A stretch of 64,000 nt of DNA from JBEIFW01 sp046081125 (GCA_046081125.1 JBJTVH010000004.1:68976-132975), one strand, 5' to 3'. Shown: positions 25,157 through 34,050, numbered from the stretch's first letter. The notes: a model not told the origin generated them from the sequence alone. Numbers and translations: made by a program.

Positions 25157-26295
25157 CCGCTCGTGGCGGGCTCGACGCGATCGAGGCCGCCGAGAACCTC
25201 GTGCGCCGCAAGCGCAGCGAGGGGCGGTCGTCGTGGCTCGAGCAGGACCAACTCGTCGAACGGCTCCGCCTGCTCGTCGACCGGGTGATGAGCGAGGGCA
25301 GCCTGTGGGCGCCCGAGCTGGCCGCCAGGGCCCTACGTCAGGCCGAGGGCGACCCGATCGAGGCGGCGACCTTGTTGCGCTCGCATCGATCGACGCTCCC
25401 GCGCCTGGCCGTCACCGAACCGGTCTCCGCCGACGAGATCGAGATCCTGCGTCGGATCGTGCCGGCCTTCCGCACCCCGCCCGGGCCGCAACTCCTCGGC
25501 CGGACGCTCGACTACGTGGGCCGGCTGCTCGATACGACCGACGAAGACACCTTGCGCGACCGGTCGGTGGCCGACGCGCTCGCGGCAAGCGAGCGGACCG
25601 ACCCGGTGCCCGACCGCAACGGCTCCGACCGCAACGGCTCCGAGCACGACGGCTCCGAGCACGACGCTGAGCACCGTCGGCCACGCCGATTGCTGGAGCT
25701 GCTGCGCGACCTCGACCTGGTCGTCGACCGGCGCAACCCGACCGACGTCGACCCGGAGCCCTACGACATCAGTCGCGACCCGGTGCGGCCGGGGGTGCCG
25801 CGCTCGGCGTTGCTCTCGGTGATGGCTCGGGCGGAAGCCGGCGCGCTCGTCAACCTCTGGTACCGCAACATCCTCGGGCCCGACGGGCACCTGCACGAGA
25901 TCACCCTCGGCGAGGTGCGCCACGGCTCGCTCCCGGTCGTGATCGCTCACCCTGCGACCGGCTCGCCGGTCAGCGTCGGCGAGATCCGGGTCACGGAGGT
26001 CGAGGCGATCGAGGATCTCGACGGACTCGAGGAGGACCGAGGTCGCTTCGACGTCGGGTACGGCCTCGTCGCCGGTCATGACGAGCGGAAGGCGATCGCC
26101 ATGGCCAACCTCGACATCGCCGTCCACCGCGACGGCGGGCGGTCCTCGCTGACCCAGAGCGTGTTGCTGACCACTGACGGCCTCGAGGCCTCCGGTTTCC
26201 TCGAGCACCTGAAGCTCCCCCATTACGTCACGTTCCGGTCGATGATCGAACGCAAGCAGGCGGTGCGCACGGCGCAGAGCGGTGGGCCCGCATGA
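25144..26295 (+). CDS. phnI: C-P lyase subunit PhnI
   Basis: PhnI is the nucleosidase-like subunit that swaps adenine of ATP for phosphonate. The 383-residue protein begins MGYVAARGGLDAIEAAE, a strong PhnI signature. It later shows YDISRDPVRPGVPRSALL, LSVMARAEAGALVNLWYRN and a C-terminal GFLEHLKLPHYVTFRS. Unusually, residues 159-173 are a tandem repeat of Asn/Asp-Gly-Ser plus charged residues, probably an insertion in a surface loop. The start overlaps the phnH end by 13 bases and the stop overlaps phnJ (ATGA). Confidence 0.92.
   Translation: MGYVAARGGLDAIEAAENLVRRKRSEGRSSWLEQDQLVERLRLLVDRVMSEGSLWAPELAARALRQAEGDPIEAATLLRSHRSTLPRLAVTEPVSADEIEILRRIVPAFRTPPGPQLLGRTLDYVGRLLDTTDEDTLRDRSVADALAASERTDPVPDRNGSDRNGSEHDGSEHDAEHRRPRRLLELLRDLDLVVDRRNPTDVDPEPYDISRDPVRPGVPRSALLSVMARAEAGALVNLWYRNILGPDGHLHEITLGEVRHGSLPVVIAHPATGSPVSVGEIRVTEVEAIEDLDGLEEDRGRFDVGYGLVAGHDERKAIAMANLDIAVHRDGGRSSLTQSVLLTTDGLEASGFLEHLKLPHYVTFRSMIERKQAVRTAQSGGPA
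25618..25662 (+). repeat. Three 15-bp tandem repeats inside phnI
   Basis: Three in-frame 15-bp units start at 25618, 25633 and 25648, encoding N-G-S-D-R, N-G-S-E-H and D-G-S-E-H. Units two and three differ at one base. Being a multiple of three, the array can expand or shrink without breaking the reading frame. It sits in a hydrophilic stretch between two conserved PhnI blocks. Confidence 0.85.
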
Positions 26296-27140
26296 GCCTC
26301 CTCGACGAACTCGTCGGCGAACCCGAGCCGACGTTCGCCCACCTCGACGAATCATCGAAGCGGGAGATCCGCCGGGCCCTGCTGAGTGCGGTGGCGATCC
26401 CGGGCTACCAGGTTCCCTTCGGCAGCCGCGAGATGCCGGTCGCACGAGGCTGGGGTTCCGGCGGCCTGCAGATCACGCTCGCCGTGATCGGACCCGACGA
26501 CGTCGTCAAGGTGATCGACCAGGGCGATGACGCCGGCGTCAACGCCGCCAACCTTCGGCGTCTCGTCGTCGCGTCCACCGGGGTGACCGAGACGACCGAC
26601 TCCCGCGAGGCGACCATCGTCCAGACCCGGCACCGCGTGCCCGAGGACCCGATGAGCCCGGGTCAGGTGCTCGTGCTGCAGGTCCCCGTCCCCGAACCGC
26701 TGCGCGGTGTCGAACGGGACGTGCGTGAGCTGCGGCGCATGCACGCCGAGGGGGACTACGCCCGCATGTGGGTCAGCCTCTACGAGGATCTCGTCCGCAA
26801 CGGGGTGATCACCCGGACCACCGGGTATCCGTGCCTCGTCGGCGGCCGCTACGTGATGGCGACCACGCCGATCCCCCGGTGGGACGTCCCTCGACTCCAC
26901 CAGGCCGAGCATCTCTCGCTGTTCGGTGCCGGCCGGGAGAAGCGGGTCTACGCCGTCCCTCCGCACACCGACGTGGAGCCTCTGACCTTCACCGACGTCC
27001 CCTTCGAGGTCGAACGCACCGAGGGCGCGCGCTGCTGGCGCTGCGGCTCGGCCGCCAGCTACCTCGTCGAGATCCCCGGACGGGACCGTTGGGTCTGTAG
27101 CGACACCGACTGGTGCGGAAGGCGGATCGATGGGCGCTGA
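26292..27140 (+). CDS. phnJ: C-P lyase catalytic subunit PhnJ
   Basis: Radical-SAM enzyme that breaks the C-P bond. The 282-residue protein has AIPGYQVPFGSREMPVARG followed by WGSGGLQ, the glycine-radical region of the family. The C-terminal cysteines C248-x2-C251, C269 and C275 correspond to the three 4Fe-4S ligands and the catalytic cysteine. The spacing between the second and third cysteine is 17 residues, slightly shorter than I recall for E. coli. All key residues are present, so the enzyme should be active. It overlaps phnI (ATGA) and phnK (11 bases). Confidence 0.95.
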   Translation: MSLLDELVGEPEPTFAHLDESSKREIRRALLSAVAIPGYQVPFGSREMPVARGWGSGGLQITLAVIGPDDVVKVIDQGDDAGVNAANLRRLVVASTGVTETTDSREATIVQTRHRVPEDPMSPGQVLVLQVPVPEPLRGVERDVRELRRMHAEGDYARMWVSLYEDLVRNGVITRTTGYPCLVGGRYVMATTPIPRWDVPRLHQAEHLSLFGAGREKRVYAVPPHTDVEPLTFTDVPFEVERTEGARCWRCGSAASYLVEIPGRDRWVCSDTDWCGRRIDGR

Positions 27141-27924
27141 CTGGGCACTGCGGGTCGATCACCTCGGCCGGACCTTCGGGCGACCGGGGCCCCGGGCCGA
27201 GGCGATCGTCGCCGCCAGCGATGTGAGCTTCTCGGTGGCGGCCGGCGAAGCGCTCGGCATCATCGGCGAGTCGGGATCGGGCAAGACGACGGTGCTGCGC
27301 TGTATCGCCGGCGACGAGCACCCGAGCAGCGGGTCGGTCTGGCTCCGGGCGCTCGACGGCGGGGAGACCGACCTCGTCCGACTGGCGCCGTCCCAGCGCC
27401 GAGCGTTGCGGATCGACCGTCTCGCCATGGTGTACCAAGACCCGGCCCAGGGTCTCCGGCTCGATGTGACCGCCGGGGGGAACATCGCCGAGCGGCTGAC
27501 CGCAGCCGGCTGGCGCAACTTCGGCCAGATCCGCCAGCGCGCCGCCGAACTGCTCGCCCGGGTCGAGGTTCCGCTCGGTCGCATGGACGACCTCGTGCGC
27601 ACGTTCTCCGGCGGCATGCGCCAACGCGTGCAGCTCGCGGCCGCCCTCGCCCTTCGTCCCCCCGTCGTGTTGCTCGATGAGCCGACCACCGGCCTCGATG
27701 CCTCCGTGGCGGCCGGCGTGCTCGATCTGATCCGAGACCTGCTCGAGGAGTGGGGTCTCGCCGCCGTCGTCGTCAGCCACGACATGGCCGTCATCGAGTT
27801 GCTCACCCGCCGCTGCCTGGTCATGCACCAGGGGCGGGTGGTCGAAGCCGGTCTCACCGACCAGCTCCTCGAAGACCCTCAGCATGCCTACACCCAACGG
27901 CTCGTCGCCGCGGCGAGAGGATGA
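27130..27924 (+). CDS. phnK: C-P lyase accessory ABC-type ATPase PhnK
   Basis: The 264-residue ABC ATPase has Walker A GESGSGKTT, signature TFSGGMRQRVQ and Walker B VVLLDEPTTGLD. It resembles dipeptide-transporter ATPases, as PhnK does, but sits between phnJ and phnL with no permease. PhnK binds the C-P lyase core rather than a membrane channel. YQDPAQGLRLDVTAGGNIAERL matches the PhnK Q-loop region. It is translationally coupled to phnL (ATGA). Confidence 0.92.
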   Translation: MGADWALRVDHLGRTFGRPGPRAEAIVAASDVSFSVAAGEALGIIGESGSGKTTVLRCIAGDEHPSSGSVWLRALDGGETDLVRLAPSQRRALRIDRLAMVYQDPAQGLRLDVTAGGNIAERLTAAGWRNFGQIRQRAAELLARVEVPLGRMDDLVRTFSGGMRQRVQLAAALALRPPVVLLDEPTTGLDASVAAGVLDLIRDLLEEWGLAAVVVSHDMAVIELLTRRCLVMHQGRVVEAGLTDQLLEDPQHAYTQRLVAAARG

Positions 27925-28688
27925 CCGTGGTCCCGTCCCGTGGCCCCGTGCTGGAGGTCCGTGACCTCCGCAAGCAGTTCGTCCTGCACCACCTCGGCGG
28001 GCGTCACGTCACGGCGCTCGACGGGGTCGACCTCGACGTCGCCAAGGGCGAGCACGTCGCGCTCGTCGGCACCTCGGGCGCCGGAAAGAGCTCGATGTTG
28101 CGTTGCGTCTGGCGCAGCTATCTCCCCTCGTCGGGTTCGGTGGTGCTGCGCCGCACCGACGGCACCTCGGTCGACCTCGCGACCCTCGACGACACCACGT
28201 TGGCCGACGTGCGCGAGCACGAGATCGGCTACGTGAGCCAGTTCCTCCGCCGTGAGGCCCGACGCACCGCGGTCGAAGTGGTGCGGGGATCGGCCCGCCG
28301 GCGCGGCGTCCTCGACCAGGCCGCCGCCGGGGACTTGGCGGTCGAGGCCCTCGGCCGGGTCGCCCTGCCGGCCGAGCTCTGGAACACCTACCCCGTGCTG
28401 CTCTCCGGCGGCGAGCAACAGCGGATCAACCTCGCGGCGGGCACCGTGGCCCCGCCTCGGCTGCTGTTGCTCGACGAGCCCGTCGCCTCGCTCGACCCGG
28501 CCAACCGAGGCGCCGTGCTCGAGCTCATCGCGCGCCTGCGGGACTCGGGCGTCGCCGTGCTGAGCGTCTTCCACGACCTCGATGCCGTGCGCCAGCTCGC
28601 CGATCGGGTGGTGCGCCTCGAGCGCGGCCGCGTCGTCGCCGTCGGCCCCCCCGAGGTCGTCCTCACTGCGGCCGGGGTGGCCTCGTGA
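27921..28688 (+). CDS. phnL: C-P lyase accessory ABC-type ATPase PhnL
   Basis: The 255-residue ABC ATPase has Walker A GTSGAGKSS, LLSGGEQQRINLA and LLLLDEPVASLDPANR. The motif IGYVSQFLR is characteristic of PhnL. It is thought to associate with the C-P lyase complex during nucleotide handling. It starts four bases inside phnK and overlaps phnM (GTGA). Confidence 0.93.
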   Translation: MTVVPSRGPVLEVRDLRKQFVLHHLGGRHVTALDGVDLDVAKGEHVALVGTSGAGKSSMLRCVWRSYLPSSGSVVLRRTDGTSVDLATLDDTTLADVREHEIGYVSQFLRREARRTAVEVVRGSARRRGVLDQAAAGDLAVEALGRVALPAELWNTYPVLLSGGEQQRINLAAGTVAPPRLLLLDEPVASLDPANRGAVLELIARLRDSGVAVLSVFHDLDAVRQLADRVVRLERGRVVAVGPPEVVLTAAGVAS

Positions 28689-29851
28689 CCCGGGCGCTCG
28701 TCATCAGGAACGTCCGCGCGGTGGGTCCACGGAGCATCGTTGACGACGCAACGATCGTGCTCGAGGACGGCATCGTCGCCGAGGTCTCAGAACGGTCCCG
28801 GCCGCACGGCGGCGCGATCGATGGGCGCGGTTCCTTTGCGTTGCCGGGACTCGTCGATTCCCATTCCGACGGGCTCGAGAAGGAGCTCCACCCGCGCACG
28901 AGCGTCACGCTCGACCCGCGGTTCGCGCTTCGCTCCTTCGAGCAGCGGGTCCGCTCGGCCGGCATCCTGACCGTGGCTCACGGGGTCGGATTCGAGGACA
29001 AGCCGGCGTACCAGCGCTCGGTCGAGCTTGCGCACCGGTTGTGCGACACCATCGACGAGCGCCGCGCCGAGCCACGTTCGCTCGTCGACCATCGGATCCT
29101 GTTCCGCACCGAGGCCCGCTCGGCCGACGGCCTCGACGCGCTGTTGCCCCACTTGGGCCGCGACCACGGAGTCGGGCCCCGTCCGTTGCTGTCGTTCGAG
29201 GACCACACCCCGGGCCAGGGCCAGTACCGGGATGTCGCCGTGTACCGATCGGCGATCGCCGCGGACCGTCTCCCGCCCGGCACGACCATCGACGATCTCG
29301 TGGCCGAGAAGGTCGAGGCGGCCCGGGCGGGTCAGGGCCTGCGCGACCGGAACTGGGCACGGGTCTGCGCCCTGGCCGCAGCCGGTTCGGTCCGCCTGCT
29401 GGCCCACGACTGCGAGGACGCGAACGAGATCGCGATCGCAGCCGACGGCGGCGCTGAGGTCGCCGAGTTCCCCCTGGGGATCGAGGCCGCCTCTGAGGCG
29501 AGGCGACGCGGCATGCACGTCGTGATGGGTGCGCCCAACGTGCTGCGGGGCGGGTCGCACTCCGGCAACGTCGCTGCCGAGGCCCTGGTACGTGCCGGCT
29601 TGTGCACCGTGCTCGCGTCCGACTACCTGCCGGCCTCGCTGCTGGCATCGGCCTTCGCGCTCGCCGAGCGCGGTGCATGCAGCTTGCCGGAGGCCGTGCA
29701 ACTCGTCAGCGCCGGTCCGGCGGACCTGCTCGGGCTCGCCGATCGCGGCCGGCTCGAACCCGGTGTCCGGGCCGAGATCGTCCTCGTCACGCTCGACGGT
29801 TCGCTTCCGACGGTCCGGGCGGTCGTCGGCCCTGAGGGACCTGTGCCGTGA
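28685..29851 (+). CDS. phnM: Alpha-D-ribose-1-methylphosphonate 5-triphosphate diphosphatase PhnM
   Basis: An amidohydrolase that removes pyrophosphate from the phosphonate-ribose-triphosphate intermediate before PhnJ acts. The 388-residue protein has FALPGLVDSHSDGLEKE, HGVGFEDKPAYQ, LSFEDHTPGQGQYRD, MGAPNVLRGGSHSGN and ASDYLPASLL, all PhnM hallmarks with their metal-binding His/Asp. GTG start, overlapping phnL. phnN and phnP, which act later in E. coli, are not in the window. Confidence 0.93.
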   Translation: MTRALVIRNVRAVGPRSIVDDATIVLEDGIVAEVSERSRPHGGAIDGRGSFALPGLVDSHSDGLEKELHPRTSVTLDPRFALRSFEQRVRSAGILTVAHGVGFEDKPAYQRSVELAHRLCDTIDERRAEPRSLVDHRILFRTEARSADGLDALLPHLGRDHGVGPRPLLSFEDHTPGQGQYRDVAVYRSAIAADRLPPGTTIDDLVAEKVEAARAGQGLRDRNWARVCALAAAGSVRLLAHDCEDANEIAIAADGGAEVAEFPLGIEAASEARRRGMHVVMGAPNVLRGGSHSGNVAAEALVRAGLCTVLASDYLPASLLASAFALAERGACSLPEAVQLVSAGPADLLGLADRGRLEPGVRAEIVLVTLDGSLPTVRAVVGPEGPVP

Positions 29852-30432
29852 GCGGCTCGGGGCTGCCGCTCGTCGCCGGATCCGTCGACGACCTCGTGCA
29901 CGCCCTGCTCGCCGGCCTCGAGCGACCCGCCGGCCTCCAGCAACCCGACGCCGACGAGGTCGGACCGACCGAACACGGGCTCCAGACCGCCGCCCTGCTC
30001 GCCGCGGCGTACCCCGCCGACCACGAGCTCCAGATCGCCGGATTGCTCCACGACGTCGGGCATCTCGTGGAGCCCGACCGACCGGAGCGGCACGCCCAGG
30101 TCGGTGGCCGCTTCGTCGCGCTCGTGCTGGGTCCACGCGTGAGCGACCTCGTGCGACTGCACGTCACCGCGAAGCGCTACCTCGTGTCGGTCGACGTGAC
30201 CTATCGGCTGCGGCTCAGCCCCGGTAGCGACGCCCTGCTGCAGGCCGAGGGCGGCCCGCTCGACCCGGCCGGGATCTCGGGCTTCGTCGCCGAGCCGCGC
30301 TGGCGCGACGCCGTCGTCCTACGACGCGCCGACGAATCGGCCAAGGACCCGAGCGGTCACTGCGGATCCTTGGCCGATTGGATCGACACGCTCGAACAGC
30401 TCGCCCGGGTGGAGCGGCGCCGCTGGCGCTGA
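29848..30432 (+). CDS. HD-domain protein, PhnZ-like phosphonate oxygenase candidate
   Basis: A 194-residue HD protein, coupled to phnM by a GTGA overlap. H43, H68-D69, H72, H82, H105, K109 (in HVTAKRYL) and D162 fall where the diiron HD oxygenase PhnZ has its metal ligands and lysine. HD phosphatases lack the A-K-R-Y-L element. PhnZ oxidises 2-amino-1-hydroxyethylphosphonate to glycine and phosphate. The Tyr/Glu gating pair I recall for PhnZ is not obvious, so substrate specificity may differ. The alternative is a phosphodiesterase replacing PhnP in the C-P lyase pathway. Confidence 0.7.
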   Translation: MSGSGLPLVAGSVDDLVHALLAGLERPAGLQQPDADEVGPTEHGLQTAALLAAAYPADHELQIAGLLHDVGHLVEPDRPERHAQVGGRFVALVLGPRVSDLVRLHVTAKRYLVSVDVTYRLRLSPGSDALLQAEGGPLDPAGISGFVAEPRWRDAVVLRRADESAKDPSGHCGSLADWIDTLEQLARVERRRWR

Positions 30433-30448
30433 GTGCGGCGCTCAGCGC
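30426..30448. terminator. Hairpin between convergent phn operons
   Basis: GCGCTGAG (30426-30433) pairs with CTCAGCGC (30441-30448) around a 7-base loop. It covers the stops of the HD gene and of phnE, whose ends are only nine bases apart. There is no T-run, which is common at high GC. It probably works in both directions. Confidence 0.55.
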
Positions 30449-32157
30449 AGTTGGGCCCGCACCCACCCCGACAGCTGCTCGATCGCGTACACGACGGCGA
30501 AGATCGTGATCACGATCGCCGACGCGGTCGCGAAGTTCAGCGTCCGCAGCGCATTGAACAACAGGAACCCGATGCCACCGCCGCCGACAATGCCGAGGAT
30601 GGTGGCCGATCGGATGTTGACGTCGAGCAGGTACAGGAAGCTCCCCACGAAGCTCGGCATCGCCTGCGGCACGAGCGACGCCGCCGTCTCCTGCCCTCGC
30701 GTCGCCCCGGTCGCAACCACGGCCTCTCGGGGGCCGGGGTCGACCTCTTCGAGATTGTCGGCCATCAGCTTCGCCATCAGCCCGAGCGAGCCCAGCGCCA
30801 GTGCCATGGTCCCGCCGACGGGTCCGAGTCCGACGGCGGCGACGAAGATCACGGCCAGGATCAGCTCCGGGATACCTCGCTCGAACACCAGGAAGGTGCG
30901 CGCGGCGTACATCACCCATCGGGCCGGCGCCACGTTCCGAGCGGCGAGGAACCCGAACGGGACGGCGAGCAACGCACCGAGCACGGTTGCCACCACCCCG
31001 ATCGCCACCGTCTCCAACATCCCCTCGATGATGTCGCTGCGAGCCGTGGTGAAGTCGGGCGGGACGAACTGGGTGAAGGTGCGCCACATGTCGGGCAGCG
31101 CTCCGGCGATGTCCACGGGGTTGGCATCGGCGGCCCAGACCGACCAGGCCAGCACGGCAAGCGTGCCGACGAGATACGCCGTGCGCACGATCCGACGGCG
31201 CGTCCACGGTGGCCGCATCGCGGCACGGTCGAAGGCCGTGACGTCGTCCCGCCCCCGGATGCGCTGACCCCGGCGAGCCAGGAGGAGGTCACCCATCGTC
31301 CGGCGCCGCTTCACCGCACCCAGCACCGTCGACTCGTTGCCGATCAGCGACGCTCGCATGGCCGACGACACCAACTCGACGAGCAGGATGAGAGCGAAGA
31401 TGACGATCACGATGCCGAGCCCTCGGTCGTAGGAGAGCGATCGCAGTGCATCCTGCAACTCGAAGCCGATGCCGCCTGCGCCGACGACACCGAGGATCGT
31501 CGAGGTGCGCAGGTTGATGTCGAGGCGGTAGAGCGACGTGCCGATGAACGACGGAAGGACCTGGGGAAACACCGCCGTCGCAAGGTCCTGCAGGCGTCCG
31601 CCGCCCGTGGCGGCCACGGCCTCTCGTGCACCCTCGTCCACCTGTTCGATTGCGTCGGCGAACAGCTTGCCGATCATGCCGATCGAGTGCAGACCGATCG
31701 CCAACACACCAGGCAGCACCCCGATCCCCAGGCCACGCACGAAGATCACGGCCAGGATCACGTCCGGCACCGCCCGGGCCAACACGATCACGCCTCGGGC
31801 GGTGTAGTACGTCGCCCGGTTCAGGGTCGTGTTCCGCGCAGCGAGGACCGCTACCGGGATGGACAACACGATGGCGAGCGCCGTCCCGACCACCGCCATG
31901 GCGAGGGTGAGGAACGCGAGCTCGATGATGTAGGGCAGGTCGACGAATCGGGGCGGCAGCATGCGCCCGAGCAGGTTGGCGACGTCTCCGGCCCCACCGA
32001 GCAACTCACCGAATCCGAACTCGATCGTCCGCCAGCTCCAGACGAACGCAGCCGTGAGGACCACGACGACCCCGGTCATCACCACTCTCGCTCGGGTCCA
32101 CGGGACCCGCAGGCGAGCGCTGGTCGATTGCGGCGCCGGCGGAGCGCTCACCGCCAT
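30442..32157 (-). CDS. phnE: Phosphonate ABC transporter permease PhnE, fused double form
   Basis: The 571-residue protein contains two PhnE permease domains in tandem. Residues about 1-275 include ARAVPDVILAVIFVRGLGIG and NLRTSTILGVVGAGGIGFEL; residues about 310-571 include ERGIPELILAVIFVAAVGLG and NIRSATILGIVGGGGIGFLL. Each has its own EAA-type loop contacting PhnC. Many bacteria carry two PhnE copies as separate genes (phnE1/phnE2); here one polypeptide replaces the dimer. It overlaps phnC by 10 bases and is the last gene of phnD-phnC-phnE. Confidence 0.9.
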   Translation of the reverse strand: MAVSAPPAPQSTSARLRVPWTRARVVMTGVVVVLTAAFVWSWRTIEFGFGELLGGAGDVANLLGRMLPPRFVDLPYIIELAFLTLAMAVVGTALAIVLSIPVAVLAARNTTLNRATYYTARGVIVLARAVPDVILAVIFVRGLGIGVLPGVLAIGLHSIGMIGKLFADAIEQVDEGAREAVAATGGGRLQDLATAVFPQVLPSFIGTSLYRLDINLRTSTILGVVGAGGIGFELQDALRSLSYDRGLGIVIVIFALILLVELVSSAMRASLIGNESTVLGAVKRRRTMGDLLLARRGQRIRGRDDVTAFDRAAMRPPWTRRRIVRTAYLVGTLAVLAWSVWAADANPVDIAGALPDMWRTFTQFVPPDFTTARSDIIEGMLETVAIGVVATVLGALLAVPFGFLAARNVAPARWVMYAARTFLVFERGIPELILAVIFVAAVGLGPVGGTMALALGSLGLMAKLMADNLEEVDPGPREAVVATGATRGQETAASLVPQAMPSFVGSFLYLLDVNIRSATILGIVGGGGIGFLLFNALRTLNFATASAIVITIFAVVYAIEQLSGWVRAQLR

Positions 32158-32981
32158 GTGCCGACCTCGCTCGCCTCGACGACCCCGCTCGCCTCGACGA
32201 CCCCGGTTTGCTCGGCGATCGGCAACGCCGGGTCGACCCGCTGGTAGACCGCCATGGCTTCGGCCGGATCGAGGCCACGAGCGTCGCGGTCGAGCACGAC
32301 GCGACCGTCACGCAGCCCCACGATCCGATGCGCCCAGCCGAGCGCGAGCTCGACTTGGTGCAACGAGCACAACACCGTGAGACGGTCCTCGATGCAGATC
32401 CGGAACAGCAGGTCCATCACCTGGGCCGACGATTCGGGATCGAGCGACGCCACCGGCTCGTCGGCGAGCAAGAGCCGGGGTTGTTGCATCAAGGCCCGCG
32501 CAATGCCGACCCGCTGCTGCTGTCCCCCCGAAAGGGTGTCGGACCGCTGGAAGGCCCGATCGCCGAGGCCGACCCGCTCGAGGTGGCCGAGGGCCTCGCG
32601 CCGCAGCGACTGCGGGTAGGAGAGCACCCCGAATCGCGGGAACCGGAGTCGCCCGAGCGCGCCCGACAGGACGTTCTCGAGCACGGTCGAACGGCCGACG
32701 AGGTTGAACTGCTGGAAGACGAAACCGACCTCACGGCGCAGGCTGCGCAGTTGCGGCCGCCTCGCCCGAACCACGTCGGTCCCGAGGACCTGCACCGACC
32801 CGGCCGTGGGTCGGTGCAGGCCGTTCAGGTGGCGCAGCAAGGTCGACTTCCCCGACCCCGACAACCCGAGGAGCACACACAGCTGCCCACTGGGTACATC
32901 CAGGGTCACATCATCGAGTGCAACCGTTGCGCCGAAGCGCTTGGTCAGCCCCTCGACACGCACCACCACGGGATCGCTCAC
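32148..32981 (-). CDS. phnC: Phosphonate ABC transporter ATPase PhnC
   Basis: The 277-residue ATPase has Walker A GLSGSGKSTLLRHLNGL, signature TLSGGQQQRVGIARALMQQ and Walker B LLLADEPVASLDP. VGFVFQQFNLVGRSTVLENV is typical of PhnC. The C-terminal tail (SGVVEASEV) is a short duplicated peptide. It couples to phnE (10-base overlap) and starts 10 bases after phnD. It powers uptake of phosphonates or phosphite. Confidence 0.93.
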   Translation of the reverse strand: MSDPVVVRVEGLTKRFGATVALDDVTLDVPSGQLCVLLGLSGSGKSTLLRHLNGLHRPTAGSVQVLGTDVVRARRPQLRSLRREVGFVFQQFNLVGRSTVLENVLSGALGRLRFPRFGVLSYPQSLRREALGHLERVGLGDRAFQRSDTLSGGQQQRVGIARALMQQPRLLLADEPVASLDPESSAQVMDLLFRICIEDRLTVLCSLHQVELALGWAHRIVGLRDGRVVLDRDARGLDPAEAMAVYQRVDPALPIAEQTGVVEASGVVEASEVGTWR

Positions 32982-32991
32982 GTCCGCAAGC

Positions 32992-34050
32992 TCACTTCGA
33001 CTTGCACTTGTCGGACTTGGTGATTTCGCACACCTTGCGGATGCCGTCGTAGGTCGACTCCTGGACCTTCACCCAGCCGTAGGCGTTGGAGTCGAGCTTG
33101 CACTCGCCGGTGCAATAGCCATCCTTGAGCAGCGCGTCCTTGTTGCCCTTCTCCAGCATCAGCCTCTGGAGCGTCGTGCGCAGCGACTCCGGCAGTGCCG
33201 TGCGCACGGCCATCGGAGAGGCCGAGATCAACTCCGACTTCCAGACGACCTTGATGTCACCAGGCTTGAGGTCGCCCTTCCCGGGCAGCGTCTTGTCGAC
33301 CATGTCGTCGAAGGCGAAACCGGCCTCACAGGTGCCGTTCTTCACCGACAGCGCCGCAGCGTCGTGGCCCCCGGCGAACACCGGGGTGACTCCCGTCTTC
33401 GGGTCGATGCCGGCGGCGAGGAGCCCGGCCGACGGGTACAGGAAGCCCGAGGTCGATCCGGGATCGACGAAGCAGACCTTCTTGCCCTTGAAGTCGTCGA
33501 TCTTGGCGATCGACGAGTCGCCCTTGGCGATGCCGTAGCTGTAGTAGCCCGGGGTTCCGCCAGCCTTGGAGATCTGGGCGACGGACGGTTCGATCTTGGC
33601 GCCGTTCACCTTTGCGATGTAGTAGGAGCACGGTCCGTACATGGCGATGTCGACCTTGTTGGCGATCTGCGCCTCGACGATGCCGGCGTAATCGGTCGCC
33701 TGTACGAACTCGACCTCGACACCGAGCTCCTTGCTCAGCATCTTCATGATCGGATCCCAGTTCGACTTGAGGTCGGTCGCGTTCTCGGCCGGCACGGCCC
33801 CGATGGTCAGCTTCTTGGGCCACCCGGTCTTGTCGACACCGGCGGCCTTGGCGGTCGTCGTCGGCGCAGCGGCAGCCGTAGTCGCAGCGGCGGTGGTCGC
33901 GGCGGCCGTCGTCGCAGCGGCGGTCGCCACCGTGGTCGCCTTGACGGTGGTGGCAGCCGAGCCGGCGGACGAATCGTCGCCGCATGCCGCGGCGACGAGC
34001 AACAGGGCGACAGCGGCGCCGGAAGCGGTGATACGGCACAGGGAGGTCAT
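32992..34050 (-). CDS. phnD: Phosphonate ABC transporter substrate-binding lipoprotein PhnD
   Basis: The 352-residue protein has a lipobox at C23 (V-A-A-A-C-G-D-D), an Ala/Thr-rich linker of about 35 residues, then the PhnD fold: LTIGAVPAENATDLKSNWDP, VDIAMYGPCSYYIA, VDPGSTSGFLYPSAGLL and the VFAGGHDAAALSVKNG block. The S-T-S-G segment binds the phosphonate group in this family. ATG 34050 has a GAGGAG site upstream, and a degenerate PHO box lies 50-90 bases further up. Extra C-terminal cysteines (YCTGECK, KVCEITKSDKCK) may form disulfides. Confidence 0.92.
   Translation of the reverse strand: MTSLCRITASGAAVALLLVAAACGDDSSAGSAATTVKATTVATAAATTAAATTAAATTAAAAPTTTAKAAGVDKTGWPKKLTIGAVPAENATDLKSNWDPIMKMLSKELGVEVEFVQATDYAGIVEAQIANKVDIAMYGPCSYYIAKVNGAKIEPSVAQISKAGGTPGYYSYGIAKGDSSIAKIDDFKGKKVCFVDPGSTSGFLYPSAGLLAAGIDPKTGVTPVFAGGHDAAALSVKNGTCEAGFAFDDMVDKTLPGKGDLKPGDIKVVWKSELISASPMAVRTALPESLRTTLQRLMLEKGNKDALLKDGYCTGECKLDSNAYGWVKVQESTYDGIRKVCEITKSDKCKSK

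Noticed and set aside
24120..30432. Missing phnN/phnP interpreted as a broken C-P lyase operon
   Set aside because: All core and accessory genes phnG-M are intact with key residues; later steps can be encoded elsewhere or by the HD protein.
33840..33960. Ala/Thr-coding low-complexity stretch in phnD (and the similar one in pstS) as a recombination repeat
   Set aside because: It is an ordinary lipoprotein linker built from similar codons; the two copies differ in unit order and show no exact long match.
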